Positions 7,010 to 16,069 of a stretch of 50,088 bases of DNA are shown in pieces (position 1 is the stretch's first letter; each line of letters begins with the position of its first letter). The stretch lies in assembly GCA_009692425.1 (NCBI GenBank), contig SHZF01000030.1:1-50088 (forward strand). The letters run 5' to 3'. Under the pieces are notes generated by a model, which had not been told where the DNA came from, ran no database searches, and saw only the letters and a list, made by a program, of their open reading frames with translations. Position numbers and translations under genes: made by a program. The DNA is from Myxococcales bacterium. Its GTDB lineage: Bacteria > Myxococcota_A > UBA9042.

Positions 7010-8416
7010 ATGGCGCGCGTCTTCCTCGTCAGCCCTCCCGGCGCCGAACCGGTGCGCACGCCGCTGCTCGCGTTCGGCTACCTCGCGAGCGCGCTGCGCC
7101 AGGCCGGGCATACGGTGGCCCTGCTCGATGCTGCCGCGCCGCAAGCGCCGAAGGAATTCGATCCCATCGCCGCCCACATCCGCGCGTTCGGCCCCGACCT
7201 CGTCGGCATCCACGCCAAGACGCTGTCCGTCCAGCCCGCGTATGCATTGGCCCGCCACCTGCGGCACGCGCTGCCGGCCCGCACGAAGCTGGTGTGTGGT
7301 GGTCCCCACGCGACGGCGGTGCCCGATGAACCGTTGGCGCACGGGTTCGATTTCAGCGTGAGCGGCGAGGGCGAAGAGACGCTGGCCGAATTGGCCGATG
7401 CACTCGATGGGCGGCGCGCCGTTGCCGACGTGCGCGGGCTCGGGGTCCGCAGCGCCCTTGGTGCCCCGAAGTGGGGAGGTCAGCGCGGATTCCTCGAGCC
7501 GCTCGACGACGTGGCCGACCCCCTCGCCGCGCTCGACCTGTTCGACCCGGCCTGGTACGGCCAGACCGGCCGGTTCGGCTACGGCGGTCTTTTGTCGTCC
7601 CGCGGCTGCCCGGCAGCGTGCACGTTCTGTTGCAACGTGGTGACCGGACGTCGCTTTCGCTACCGATCGGCGGCAATGGTCGGTGACGAGGTACGGCGTC
7701 TGCGCGAGGGCTGGGGCGCCACCGCGCTGGCGTTTTTCGATGACTCCTTTGCGGTGGGCCGCCGGCGCGTGTTCGAACTCAGCGAGGCGTTGGCAACGGC
7801 GGGACCGGTCCACTGGAGTTGCACCGCGCACCCTGCCCACCTCGATCCCGAAGTGTTGGCGGCGATGAAGGAAGGTGGTCTGGGCGGCCTCGACATCGGC
7901 ATGGAGGCAGCATTTCCGGCCCGGCTCAAGTCGATCGGCAAGGGCGTCACCGTCGAACGCGTACTCGACGTGCTGGGCTGGTGCCGCGACCTCGGGCTGC
8001 ACATCGTCGTCAACCTCATGTTCGGCTGGCCCGGCGAGACCGAAGCCGAGCTCGACGCGGCCGAGGAATTCCTCGCCAAAGCGGCCGCCTTGGGGGCCTA
8101 CTTCAACGCGCGCGGCGTGCTCGTGCCATTTCCGGGCACCGAAGACTACGCCCACCGTCACGCGGAATTCGGTTTTACGAACTGGTGGTTAGGCGAGCCA
8201 CTGGTCTACGCCGACTTCCCGACCGCGTGGGACGAGGCCGAAATCCGCCGGGCGTACGCCGCAGACGCGGCCCTGGAGCGCAATTTCTTTCACCACTCCG
8301 AAGGCCACCTCGCGCGCATTCAGGGCTGTCTCGACCTGAAGGCGTCGCTCACCTACGACCGAGTCCGCACCCACACCACCGCGGCGGGAGCGGTGCCCGC
8401 TGCAGGCGCACGCTGA
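7010..8416 (+). CDS. B12-binding domain radical SAM protein
   Basis: 468 residues with a cobalamin-binding Rossmann-like domain (about 1-130, including VCGGPHATAVPDE and VSGEGEETL) and then a radical SAM domain. The iron-sulfur motif is CPAACTFC (Cys200, Cys204, Cys207, CX3CX2C), followed by FFDDSF, a strand ending GGLDIGMEA and NLMFGWPGET. Enzymes of this architecture do methylations, ring contractions or other radical chemistry on lipids, cofactors and natural products; the substrate cannot be told here. It starts three bases after aat, so it is probably translated from the same message. The functional connection with aat is unknown. Confidence 0.85.
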   Translation: MARVFLVSPPGAEPVRTPLLAFGYLASALRQAGHTVALLDAAAPQAPKEFDPIAAHIRAFGPDLVGIHAKTLSVQPAYALARHLRHALPARTKLVCGGPHATAVPDEPLAHGFDFSVSGEGEETLAELADALDGRRAVADVRGLGVRSALGAPKWGGQRGFLEPLDDVADPLAALDLFDPAWYGQTGRFGYGGLLSSRGCPAACTFCCNVVTGRRFRYRSAAMVGDEVRRLREGWGATALAFFDDSFAVGRRRVFELSEALATAGPVHWSCTAHPAHLDPEVLAAMKEGGLGGLDIGMEAAFPARLKSIGKGVTVERVLDVLGWCRDLGLHIVVNLMFGWPGETEAELDAAEEFLAKAAALGAYFNARGVLVPFPGTEDYAHRHAEFGFTNWWLGEPLVYADFPTAWDEAEIRRAYAADAALERNFFHHSEGHLARIQGCLDLKASLTYDRVRTHTTAAGAVPAAGAR

Positions 8417-8473
8417 GTCGGAACTGTACCGTCAGGGGCCACACAGCCCACGGCATTTCGTGGCTGTTTCGCG

Positions 8474-8502
8474 TTGACCGCCATGGGCTTGTTCGCTAGT
8501 TT
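8474..8502 (+). promoter_or_regulatory. Candidate sigma-70-type promoter of the NHL lipoprotein pair
   Basis: TTGACC (8474-8479) and TAGTTT (8497-8502) are separated by exactly 17 bases. The -35 matches the consensus at five of six positions; the -10 is weak. Transcription would start near 8509, about 46 bases before the ATG at 8555. It lies in the 138-base gap after the radical SAM gene. Confidence 0.4.
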
Positions 8503-8554
8503 GGGTGCCGTCGGGCAGGCATTCTGCCTCGACGTTCCCACCCGGAGCACTTCC

Positions 8555-9871
8555 ATGACCTGCCGCACGACACTTCTCCTGGCCGGCTTTGCTGTCGCCG
8601 TGGCTGCGAGCCCCGGGTGTGACGCGACCACGCCCGCCACGCCCGTCATCGACGGCTGCAAGGGCCTGACCAGCGGCCAGATTTGCACCGCAATGGGCAA
8701 CGGCCGCCAAGGCTTCGACGGGGACGGCCACCACCGCCTCGAATCGTGGCTGTACTGGCCCAACGACCTCGGCATCGACGGCGAAGATCGGCTCTACGTG
8801 CTCGACTGGAACAACCACCGGGTGCGCCGTACGCTGGCCGACGACAGCGTGCAGACCGTGATGGGCGCTGAAAAGCCGGGCGACGGCGACCCCGGCAAGC
8901 TCGACCTGAGTACGGGCGCGCAGGGCACCACGGTCGAGCTGAACCACCCGTCAGATGTGCTTTTCTCTGCCATGGACACGCCCGTCAGCAAGAAGGGCGA
9001 CCTCGTCGTGACCGCGTGGCACAACCACCGGCTGCGCACCTGGGACCCGAAGACAGGCCTCGTGTTGACGACGTGCGGGTCGGTGCCCGGCTTCTTCGGC
9101 GACGGCGCGCATGCGTCCAAGGCGACGAAGCTCAATCAGCCGTCCAAGCTGCACCAGGACGCGCAAGGCACTACGTTCGTCGTCGACATGCGCAACTGGC
9201 GCATCCGCCGCATCGCGAAGGACGGCATCATCACGACGATTGCCGGCAACGGGAAGCCGGGACCGGTCGCGGACGAGGGACCGGTCAAGGCGCTGGAGTC
9301 GTCGTTCCTGTTCTTCGATCCAGCGGAGTGGGGCAATCCGTACAGCCCCGGCGGCGGGCTGGCGACCGCGGCAGACGGCAAGACGCTGTACATCGCGGAC
9401 ACAGAGAACCACCGCATCCGCGCCCTCGACCTCGAGTCCGGCGTGCTGAAGACCGTGGCCGGCAGCGGTCCTTCCGGCTGCGACGCCGCGGGAGTCGCCG
9501 CGGAATGCAAGAATGACGTCGCCAACCACCCGACCACGGGCAGCTTCGCCGGCGATGACGGTTCGGCCTTGCAGGCGCGGCTGAACCGGCCCCACGACCT
9601 CGCTTTCGGCCCCGACGGCCGCCTCTATTTCGCCGACACGGGCAACCACCGCGTGCGCGCCCTCGATCTGGCCAAGGGCACGATTGCGACCTTCGCCGGC
9701 GGTGGTCCTGAGCCCAAGAACATCAAGCCACTGGCGGCCTCGGCGCTGGGTGATGGCAAGCTGGCGACCGTGGCTTCGCTGCACACGCCCAAGGGCGTTG
9801 CGTTCGACAGCAAGGGCAACCTGTACATTGCCGATACCTACAACCATCGGATTCGCAAGGTGGTCAAATGA
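8555..9871 (+). CDS. NHL-repeat lipoprotein 1
   Basis: 438-residue predicted lipoprotein. ATG 8555 is preceded by GGAG at a seven-base spacing and opens a signal peptide ending at a cysteine (VAASPGC). The mature part is a beta-propeller of NHL repeats: recurring blades such as LYVLDWNNHRVRR, LYIADTENHRIRALD, LYFADTGNHRVRALD and LYIADTYNHRIRKV, alternating with glycine-rich TVAGSG-type turns. NHL propellers bind proteins, RNA or ligands and are often extracytoplasmic in bacteria; no catalytic residues are evident. The stop codon overlaps the start of the next NHL gene by four bases (ATGA), so the two are translationally coupled and probably stoichiometric. Confidence 0.85.
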   Translation: MTCRTTLLLAGFAVAVAASPGCDATTPATPVIDGCKGLTSGQICTAMGNGRQGFDGDGHHRLESWLYWPNDLGIDGEDRLYVLDWNNHRVRRTLADDSVQTVMGAEKPGDGDPGKLDLSTGAQGTTVELNHPSDVLFSAMDTPVSKKGDLVVTAWHNHRLRTWDPKTGLVLTTCGSVPGFFGDGAHASKATKLNQPSKLHQDAQGTTFVVDMRNWRIRRIAKDGIITTIAGNGKPGPVADEGPVKALESSFLFFDPAEWGNPYSPGGGLATAADGKTLYIADTENHRIRALDLESGVLKTVAGSGPSGCDAAGVAAECKNDVANHPTTGSFAGDDGSALQARLNRPHDLAFGPDGRLYFADTGNHRVRALDLAKGTIATFAGGGPEPKNIKPLAASALGDGKLATVASLHTPKGVAFDSKGNLYIADTYNHRIRKVVK

Positions 9872-11268
9872 TGTGGCGGCTGATTCTGCCAGGATTCCTC
9901 GTGGTCGCCGCTTGCACGACCGAAGAACCGGCCAAGCCAGCAGCGCCACCTGCCGAGTGCAAGGCGGCGGGCTGCATCACCACCGTGATCGGCACGGGCA
10001 AGGCTGAGTTCGGCGACGATGACGTGGCCGGGTGGAAGTCTGCGATCTACACCCCGCAGGACATGACGACCGGGCCCGACGGCAAGCTCTACTACATCGA
10101 CTGGAACAACCACCGCATCCGGGTGTTGGCTCCCGACGCCAAGCCACCGAATGAATGGCTGACGACCACGCTGGTCGGCACGGGTGAACTGGGCGACCTC
10201 GGGGCGGGCGGACCCCCGCTCAAGGCGCGAATGAACCATCCCACGTCGCTCGCCTTTGACGGGTCCGGGCGCCTGCTCATTGCGGCGTGGCACAACTCAA
10301 AAATCAAACGTGTCGACTTGAAAGCGAATCTGCTCGAAGACATCTGCGGCACGGGCGCACGCGCGTTCGGCGGCGACGGAGTGGTTGGAGGCGCGAAGGC
10401 TGCCAGATTGGACCTGCCGAGCGGGATCGCGCTCGACTCCAAGCAGGAACTGTACCTGGCGGATCAGGCCAACCAGCGCATCCGCAAGGTCGATGGCGCC
10501 GACACGATTACGACGGTCATCGGCGCGGCATGGTGGACCGACACGGGCAAGAAGGAGGGGGCTGCCCAACTCGACAAGAGCGGCAAGTACTACACCGACT
10601 GTTCCGGAGCGCTGATCGCGGACCTCGACAAGCACGCTGTCGTCAAGGACCTCGCCATCAAGGACGCCAGCGGCAAGCGCGTCGAACAGAACACGTGGAG
10701 CAAGCAGAAGGATGCGCAGGGCAACCCGATCCCGGTCGTGCTGCCAGCGCTGGACTTGTGCGGCGGCTTCGGCGGCGACGGCGGACCGATGGCCGAGGCC
10801 CGTATCATGAGTCCGAAGGCGCAGTCGGCGTACCCGGCCGGGCGCATCCACATCACGAAACAGGATGTCATGTTCATCGCTGATTCCGGCAACAACCGGA
10901 TTCGCAAGGCGGATCTCAAGGCGGGGACGATCGACACGCTCGCGGGCACCGGAACGGCCGGGTATGCGGGCGACGGCGGTCCGGCCAAGGAAGCGCAGTT
11001 CAATTCGCCCGTCGATGTCGATGAGTTGCCCGACGGCCGCATCCTGGTGGCGGACCTGCTCAACCACTGCATCCGCGCTATCGACAAGGAAGGCAAGATC
11101 GCCACGTTCGCGGGCCAGTGCGGCAAGCGGGGCTTCAGCGGCGACGGCGGTGGGGCGACGGCGGCGCTGTTGAACACGCCCTTCGCAATCCATGTCGATC
11201 CGAAAGGCGACGTGTGGGTGGCGGATTCGTTCAACCAGCGGATTCGGCGGGTGCTCGGCAGCAAGTAG
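9868..11268 (+). CDS. NHL-repeat lipoprotein 2
   Basis: 466 residues. The signal peptide MMWRLILPGFLVVAAC gives a lipidated Cys16. The propeller blades echo those of the previous gene: LYYIDWNNHRIRVL, LYLADQANQRIRKVD, FIADSGNNRIRKADL, ILVADLLNHCIRAID and VWVADSFNQRIRRV. Between blades there are GTGTAGYAGDGG-type segments as in the NHL family. An insertion around residues 225-300 carries extra charged sequence. It is coupled to the upstream paralogue through an ATGA overlap and shares about the same blade number, so they are a tandem duplication that may form a heterodimer. The ligand is unknown. Confidence 0.85.
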   Translation: MMWRLILPGFLVVAACTTEEPAKPAAPPAECKAAGCITTVIGTGKAEFGDDDVAGWKSAIYTPQDMTTGPDGKLYYIDWNNHRIRVLAPDAKPPNEWLTTTLVGTGELGDLGAGGPPLKARMNHPTSLAFDGSGRLLIAAWHNSKIKRVDLKANLLEDICGTGARAFGGDGVVGGAKAARLDLPSGIALDSKQELYLADQANQRIRKVDGADTITTVIGAAWWTDTGKKEGAAQLDKSGKYYTDCSGALIADLDKHAVVKDLAIKDASGKRVEQNTWSKQKDAQGNPIPVVLPALDLCGGFGGDGGPMAEARIMSPKAQSAYPAGRIHITKQDVMFIADSGNNRIRKADLKAGTIDTLAGTGTAGYAGDGGPAKEAQFNSPVDVDELPDGRILVADLLNHCIRAIDKEGKIATFAGQCGKRGFSGDGGGATAALLNTPFAIHVDPKGDVWVADSFNQRIRRVLGSK

Positions 11269-11335
11269 CCCCGCTTCTTACATTCCGCTACCCTGCTCGG
11301 CGCGCGGCCCGCACGCCGCCCTGGCAGCTTCGCAC

Positions 11336-12178
11336 ATGCCCCACGCTCCCCGCTGGACCGGCACGCGCTCCTACCTCGCAGACGAGGCGCTGCAGACCAC
11401 GGTCAACGTCGCCGTCGCACTCGGCCGCCCGCTGCTGGTCAAGGGCGAGCCCGGCACCGGCAAGACGCTGCTCGCCCACGCCATTGCCGACGGCCTGGAC
11501 CTGCCGCTGCTGACATGGCACGTGAAATCGACGACGCGCGCCAGCGATGGCCTGTATCTCTACGACACCGTGGCGCGGCTGAACGACTCGCGCTTTGGCG
11601 ATCGCGACGTGCGCGACATCGAGCAGTACATCAAGCTGGGGCCACTCGGGCTCGCATTTGACCAGTCGATTCCCGAGCGGCGGGTGGTTCTGCTGATCGA
11701 CGAGGTGGACAAGGCGGACCTGGAGTTCCCCAACGACCTGCTGCACGAACTCGACGCGATGCGGTTTCGGGTGGCCGAGACCGGGCGCGAAGTGGTGGCG
11801 CAGGCGCGGCCCATCGTCGTCATCACGTCGAATGCGGAGAAGGAACTGCCCGATGCGTTCCTGCGCCGGTGTGTGTTCCATTACATTGAGTTCCCCGACG
11901 AGGCGCTGCTCGGCCGCATCTGCCGGGTGCACCACCCGCACGTCGAAGACGCCCTGCTGGCCGCGACGTTGCGGCGCTTCTTGCAGGTGCGCTCGATTCC
12001 CGACCTGAAGAAGCGGCCATCCACGTCTGAACTCATCGACTGGATCGCGGCACTCAAGCTGGCGGGCGTCGCGGTCGAGAAGATCGAGCAGGGCGTGCCG
12101 CTGGCGGGCGTGCTGATGAAGCACGAGACGGACTCCCAACGGGCTGCGCGGCTGCGGGCGCCGGCGGCGCGGGGCTGA
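11336..12178 (+). CDS. MoxR-family AAA ATPase
   Basis: 280-residue MoxR-type AAA+ ATPase, a chaperone-like motor that works with VWA-domain partners to insert metals or activate complexes. Walker A is GEPGTGKT (37-44), Walker B is VVLLIDEVDKAD, followed by the family segment LHELD and a sensor-1 ITSNAEKELPDAFLRRC. ATG 11336 is preferred over more upstream positions because homologous sequence begins at about TRSYLADE. The VWA gene starts seven bases downstream of the stop, the classic MoxR-VWA arrangement seen for example with CoxD/CoxE. Confidence 0.9.
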   Translation: MPHAPRWTGTRSYLADEALQTTVNVAVALGRPLLVKGEPGTGKTLLAHAIADGLDLPLLTWHVKSTTRASDGLYLYDTVARLNDSRFGDRDVRDIEQYIKLGPLGLAFDQSIPERRVVLLIDEVDKADLEFPNDLLHELDAMRFRVAETGREVVAQARPIVVITSNAEKELPDAFLRRCVFHYIEFPDEALLGRICRVHHPHVEDALLAATLRRFLQVRSIPDLKKRPSTSELIDWIAALKLAGVAVEKIEQGVPLAGVLMKHETDSQRAARLRAPAARG

Positions 12179-12185
12179 GGCGGCG

Positions 12186-13400
12186 ATGTTCGTCGGCTTT
12201 CACACGATGCTGCGCACGACCGGCGTGCCCGTGGGGCTCGGCGAGTGGCTCACGCTGCTGCAAGCGCTGGACGACGGCGCGATCGGCCCGTCGCTCAAGG
12301 AGTTCTACACGGCCGCGCGCGCGGTGGCGTGTCGTGACGAGGCCGACTTCGATCGGTTCGACCTGGCCTTCTCGGCGTACTTCCAAGATGCGGCGTTGCC
12401 GGCCAACGTGCGGCAGCCGCTGCAGGAATGGCTCGACGCCCCGATCGAGCGGCCGCTGCTGAGCCCCGAGGAACTCGCCGCCCTCGAACACCTCGACTTG
12501 GAGCAGTTGAAGGCGCTCTACGCCGAACGACTGCTTGAACAGCAAGAGCGCCACGAGGGCGGGTCGCGTTGGATCGGCACCGGCGGCACGAGTCCGTTCG
12601 GACAAGGCGGCAGCCATCCGACCGGCATGCGTGTCGGCGAAGGCGCGGGCGGGCGCGGGCAGGCCATCGCATCGGCGCGCGCCCGGCGCTTTCGCAACTA
12701 CCGCTCCGACGTCGTGCTCGACACGCGCGCCATGGCCGTCGCAATCCGCAAGCTGCGGCGGCTGGAGCGGTCGAGCCGGCGGCTGGAATTGGACCTGCCG
12801 GAGACGATCGACCGCACCGCCAAGAACGCCGGCGACATCGAGATCGTGGAGCGGCCCGAGCGGCGCAACCAGGCGCGCGTGGTGTTGCTGCTCGATTCGG
12901 GCGGCTCGATGGACCCGCACGCACGCGTCGTCGAGGCGTTCTTCTCGGCCCTCAAGCGCGGCGGCGGACTGCGCGAGGTCGAGGTCGGCTACTTCCACAA
13001 CTGCGTGTATTCCGAGCTCTACACCGACATGGCGATGCTCGAGCGCAAGCCGCTCGAAAAGTGGACGAAGTCGGTGCCGCCAGCGACCCACCTCGTCGTG
13101 GTCGGCGATGCATGGATGGCGCCGCGCGAGCTGTTCGCGGGCTTCGGCGCCATCGAATACGGCATGCTCGACCCGACGCCGGGCATCGACCGGTTGCAGG
13201 AGCTGGCGGCTGCCTATCGGAGCCGGGCCTGGCTCAACCCGATCCCGGACAACTACTGGGGCGAACCGACGATTGCGGCGGTCGGCAACCTTTTTCCGAT
13301 GTTTCCTCTGACCGTCGAGGGAATGACGGCCGCCGTCTCCACGTTGTTGGGCAAGGGCGACAAGCGCCAGCGACCCCTGCCCGCGCGCGCCGCGCAATGA
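12186..13400 (+). CDS. VWA domain-containing CoxE-like protein
   Basis: 404-residue cytoplasmic protein of the CoxE/VWA family, the usual partner of MoxR ATPases. The N-terminal helical part (GLGEWLTLLQALDDG) is followed by a GTGGTSPFGQGG-type glycine-rich linker and a C-terminal von Willebrand A domain whose metal site reads LLLDSGGSMDPH, a variant of the canonical DxSxS. A second conserved block is HNCVYSELYTDMAM. It follows moxR by seven bases and overlaps the ApbE-like gene by four (ATGA), so all three are one translational unit. The target complex is not encoded nearby. Confidence 0.87.
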   Translation: MFVGFHTMLRTTGVPVGLGEWLTLLQALDDGAIGPSLKEFYTAARAVACRDEADFDRFDLAFSAYFQDAALPANVRQPLQEWLDAPIERPLLSPEELAALEHLDLEQLKALYAERLLEQQERHEGGSRWIGTGGTSPFGQGGSHPTGMRVGEGAGGRGQAIASARARRFRNYRSDVVLDTRAMAVAIRKLRRLERSSRRLELDLPETIDRTAKNAGDIEIVERPERRNQARVVLLLDSGGSMDPHARVVEAFFSALKRGGGLREVEVGYFHNCVYSELYTDMAMLERKPLEKWTKSVPPATHLVVVGDAWMAPRELFAGFGAIEYGMLDPTPGIDRLQELAAAYRSRAWLNPIPDNYWGEPTIAAVGNLFPMFPLTVEGMTAAVSTLLGKGDKRQRPLPARAAQ

Positions 13401-14542
13401 GCCTGCCGATGCTGATTCTCTTGCGTGGAGTAGCCTGGCCGTGGGTCCTGATCCCGTGGGGGACGGTGGCGCTGGGGATGATCGCGCCGTTGCAGGTGGC
13501 CGCCCAGCCGGCGCCGAAGCCCGCCGAGGCGACGGCCCCGAAGCCCGCCGAAGCGACGCCGCCGGCCCCCGACACCGACACGGCCCTCGAAGCCGACCAG
13601 GCCGAGGCAACCGGGACCGCACTCGGCGAGCCCGTGGGCGTGCGCGTCTGGCACAAGGACGCCGCCGCCGCGCACAGCGCCGTCATCGCGGCAGTGGCGG
13701 AAGTGCAGCGGGTGGCCCGCAAGTTCGACGCGACGAACCGCCTATCTGAAGTCTGGAGCATCAACAACGCCGCCGGCACCGACGAGGTCATCCTCTCGGT
13801 CGAGGGCCACGAACTCGTGCAGCGCAGCCTCGACCTGTGCCGGCGCTGTGCGGGCGCCGTCGATCTGACCGTGGCGACGTTTGATTCCCTGTGGAACTTC
13901 GGGGGCCGTCCGTTCGTCCGGCCGCTGCCGCAGGAGGTGGCTACACGGCGCGCGAAGGCGGGTTGCACGCATGTGGCGCTCAAGCCGAATCGCATCGTGC
14001 GGCTGTTGGAGCCGACGCTGCGCGTGACCCTGCGCGACGTGTTGCGCGGACACGCGGTGGAGATGGCGGCCGAGGTCGTGCGCAAAGCAGGCATCGACAA
14101 CATGCGCATCCGCTTCGGCGCCAGCGTGTACGCCCAAGGCCGCACCGGCACCCGCCACTGGTACACGACCGTGCCGATGCCGCGCCGACCCGAGGCCACG
14201 CTGGCGCAGTTGTACCTGTCGAGCCACTACGCCGCGACGCGCACCGATTCGGACCGCGTGGCGGTCAAGAACGGGCGGCGCTACCACGCAGTACTCGACC
14301 CCCGCACCGGAGAGCCGGCGGCGGCAGGCGTCCAGGCGACGGTCATTGCGACGGACCCGATTCTGGCCGACGGACTGGCAACGGCCGTGTTCGTGCTGGG
14401 TCCCAAGGCGGGACTGGCGCTCGTTGCCCAGCAGAAGAATGTCGAGGCCTTCGTCGTCGATCAGTCAGGCAAGGTACATGCCAGCGCGGGAATGACCGAG
14501 TTTGCGCGGCTGCCGGCCAAGGTGCCGATCGAGGGGCTGTAG
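13397..14542 (+). CDS. Divergent ApbE-like (FAD:protein FMN transferase) protein
   Basis: 381 residues. A hydrophobic N-terminal segment (about 5-36) serves as signal or anchor, followed by a Pro/Ala/Glu/Thr linker with a duplicated PKPAEAT. The ApbE fold follows: KFDATNRLSEVWSIN, GAVDLTVATFDSLWNFG, and the C-terminal YHAVLDPRTGEPAA with ATDPILADGLATAVFVLG. ApbE enzymes attach FMN to Thr or Ser of periplasmic redox subunits. Here the usual GGIAKGYAVD segment reads RDVLRGHAVE and the GGD/N loop reads FGAS, so FAD binding may be altered. It is coupled to the VWA gene by an ATGA overlap, so the operon may activate a flavinylated or metal-containing respiratory complex encoded elsewhere. Confidence 0.8.
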   Translation: MSLPMLILLRGVAWPWVLIPWGTVALGMIAPLQVAAQPAPKPAEATAPKPAEATPPAPDTDTALEADQAEATGTALGEPVGVRVWHKDAAAAHSAVIAAVAEVQRVARKFDATNRLSEVWSINNAAGTDEVILSVEGHELVQRSLDLCRRCAGAVDLTVATFDSLWNFGGRPFVRPLPQEVATRRAKAGCTHVALKPNRIVRLLEPTLRVTLRDVLRGHAVEMAAEVVRKAGIDNMRIRFGASVYAQGRTGTRHWYTTVPMPRRPEATLAQLYLSSHYAATRTDSDRVAVKNGRRYHAVLDPRTGEPAAAGVQATVIATDPILADGLATAVFVLGPKAGLALVAQQKNVEAFVVDQSGKVHASAGMTEFARLPAKVPIEGL

Positions 14543-14565
14543 TCCAACGCGCTGTGCTTCGGGTG

Positions 14566-15339
14566 TCAATTCCAGTTCTTGGGATCCCGCGGGTTGGCCT
14601 TGCCTCCCCGAATGACATCGAACCCGTGCGCCGGGCGGGAAAAAGGTCCTGCACGCCCGCTCTTGTGCCGCGCCCAAGCCATCCAGCCCTTGGCACGAGC
14701 GACGGCCAGGCGTGGCGGCCACGCCCGCAGCACGGCCCAGGCTGCGGCGATGCCGCCGAGGTGGGCAAAGAACGCCACACCACCTTGCGACAGGAAGACC
14801 AGCAGGTCGATGCCGACCGCGATCGGCAGCAGCCAGCGGGCCGGTACGGGCGCCACGAAAAACAGCAGCACGCGCGCGGTCGGGTGGCTCCAGCAGTAGG
14901 CCGCCAACAGCGCCATCGTCCCCGCCGAAGCGCCGACGATGCCGCGGCCTTCGCCGACAAGCGCGCTCCAAGCGACCTGGGTCAGCCCGCCTGCCACGAA
15001 TGCCACGCCGAGCAGCGTCAACAGTGCCCGCCGACCGCGCCCGCGTTCGTAGTCCGGCCCGAAGAATCCGAGCGCCAGCACGTTGAAAAGTACGTGCATC
15101 GGGTCGCCCAGGTCGTGCACAAAGGCATACGTTGCCAGCGTCCACAGGCGCCCGCCCGCCAGCGCGTCAGGGGACAAGGCGAGGTGGTCCGCGTAGAATG
15201 CGGCCAAGGCTTCCGACCCCGCGACGCGGATGCCGACGAGCAGCACGACATGGATGCCGAGCAGCGCCAGCCCCAACGCGACGACCGTGGGCCCGAGTTT
15301 GTCGCGCAGGCCGTCCAGTGCAGAGGGTTCGCGGGTCAC
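14566..15339 (-). CDS. Rhomboid family intramembrane serine protease
   Basis: 257-residue multi-pass membrane protease. The start is GTG 15339, with GGAGGT a few bases upstream and the first membrane segment following (TVVALGLALLGIHVVLLVGI). Catalytic features fit the family: His82 and Asn86 in MHVLFN, the nucleophile Ser138 in GASAG, and His193 in FFAHLGG. About six transmembrane segments are visible. Substrates are unknown. The gene is convergent with the ApbE-like gene (23 bases between the stops) and divergent from the small membrane protein gene at 15465. Confidence 0.9.
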   Translation of the reverse strand: MTREPSALDGLRDKLGPTVVALGLALLGIHVVLLVGIRVAGSEALAAFYADHLALSPDALAGGRLWTLATYAFVHDLGDPMHVLFNVLALGFFGPDYERGRGRRALLTLLGVAFVAGGLTQVAWSALVGEGRGIVGASAGTMALLAAYCWSHPTARVLLFFVAPVPARWLLPIAVGIDLLVFLSQGGVAFFAHLGGIAAAWAVLRAWPPRLAVARAKGWMAWARHKSGRAGPFSRPAHGFDVIRGGKANPRDPKNWN

Positions 15340-15464
15340 GGGACCTCCAGTGCCAAGCGGGCACCGTCCACAGTAGGTGGGGCCTGCGTAGCGCGCAAGG
15401 CGGCGGATCGGGGGCTGCGCCCACGCTGGGGGAACTTGGGCGTGCAGCGCCGAGGTGCCGTGCG

Positions 15465-16049
15465 ATGACGCAGCCGTCGGGCCCAATGGAAGCGAACTGG
15501 ACTGCGGACGACGCCGCCGAGGAATTGGTCGGCCAGGTTCGCGAACTGCTCGACGAGGGGCTACCGGCGGGCTGCGTGGCCCGCGCATTGGAGGTCGAGG
15601 GCGTTGCGGATCACACGGCCGCGGCGTTCACCCGTGCGGTCGGCGGCACCCGGCTGGTGTGGCGCGAGGGGTCCGAGGCCGACATCGCGTGCGCACTCGA
15701 CGTCGCCGCCCTGCGGCGCTGGGTCTCCCGTAGTGGCGCACCCGGGTTGGCCCGCGTCGCGCTGCTGGGCACGGCGCTGGCAGAGCGCGGCATCCCGGCG
15801 CCCACGGCCAATTCGACCGCGACGGACCTGCGCGTGCATTGGGCCCAGGTGGTCGATCGGGAGCGCGCCCGCATGCAGCGCCTCGGCCTGCAGGGCGTGG
15901 CGGGAGGCGCCCTGTTCAGCGCCTTCTTCGGCTGGACGGTGTGGGCGGGCGGGCCGGGCGCCCGCTGGAACCTGATCTCGGTCGCCTTCGCGGGCGCCAT
16001 CGGGCTGTACGGCGCCGTGCTGTGGGCCCGCAACCGGGGTCGGGGGTGA
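15465..16049 (+). CDS. Small membrane protein of unknown function
   Basis: 194 residues. The soluble N-terminal part is acidic and helical (MTQPSGPMEANWTADDAAEE, then a segment with VARALEVEGV); two membrane segments lie near the C-terminus (GGALFSAFFGWTVWAGG and LISVAFAGAIGLYGAVLWA), followed by a short basic tail. I do not recognise the family. The start codon ATG 15465 is the first in the frame after a long stretch without coding character; no strong Shine-Dalgarno is seen. It is divergent from the rhomboid gene and convergent with the enoyl-CoA hydratase gene, 20 bases away. Confidence 0.65.
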   Translation: MTQPSGPMEANWTADDAAEELVGQVRELLDEGLPAGCVARALEVEGVADHTAAAFTRAVGGTRLVWREGSEADIACALDVAALRRWVSRSGAPGLARVALLGTALAERGIPAPTANSTATDLRVHWAQVVDRERARMQRLGLQGVAGGALFSAFFGWTVWAGGPGARWNLISVAFAGAIGLYGAVLWARNRGRG

Positions 16050-16069
16050 CGCGCGGCGGCGGATCGGGG

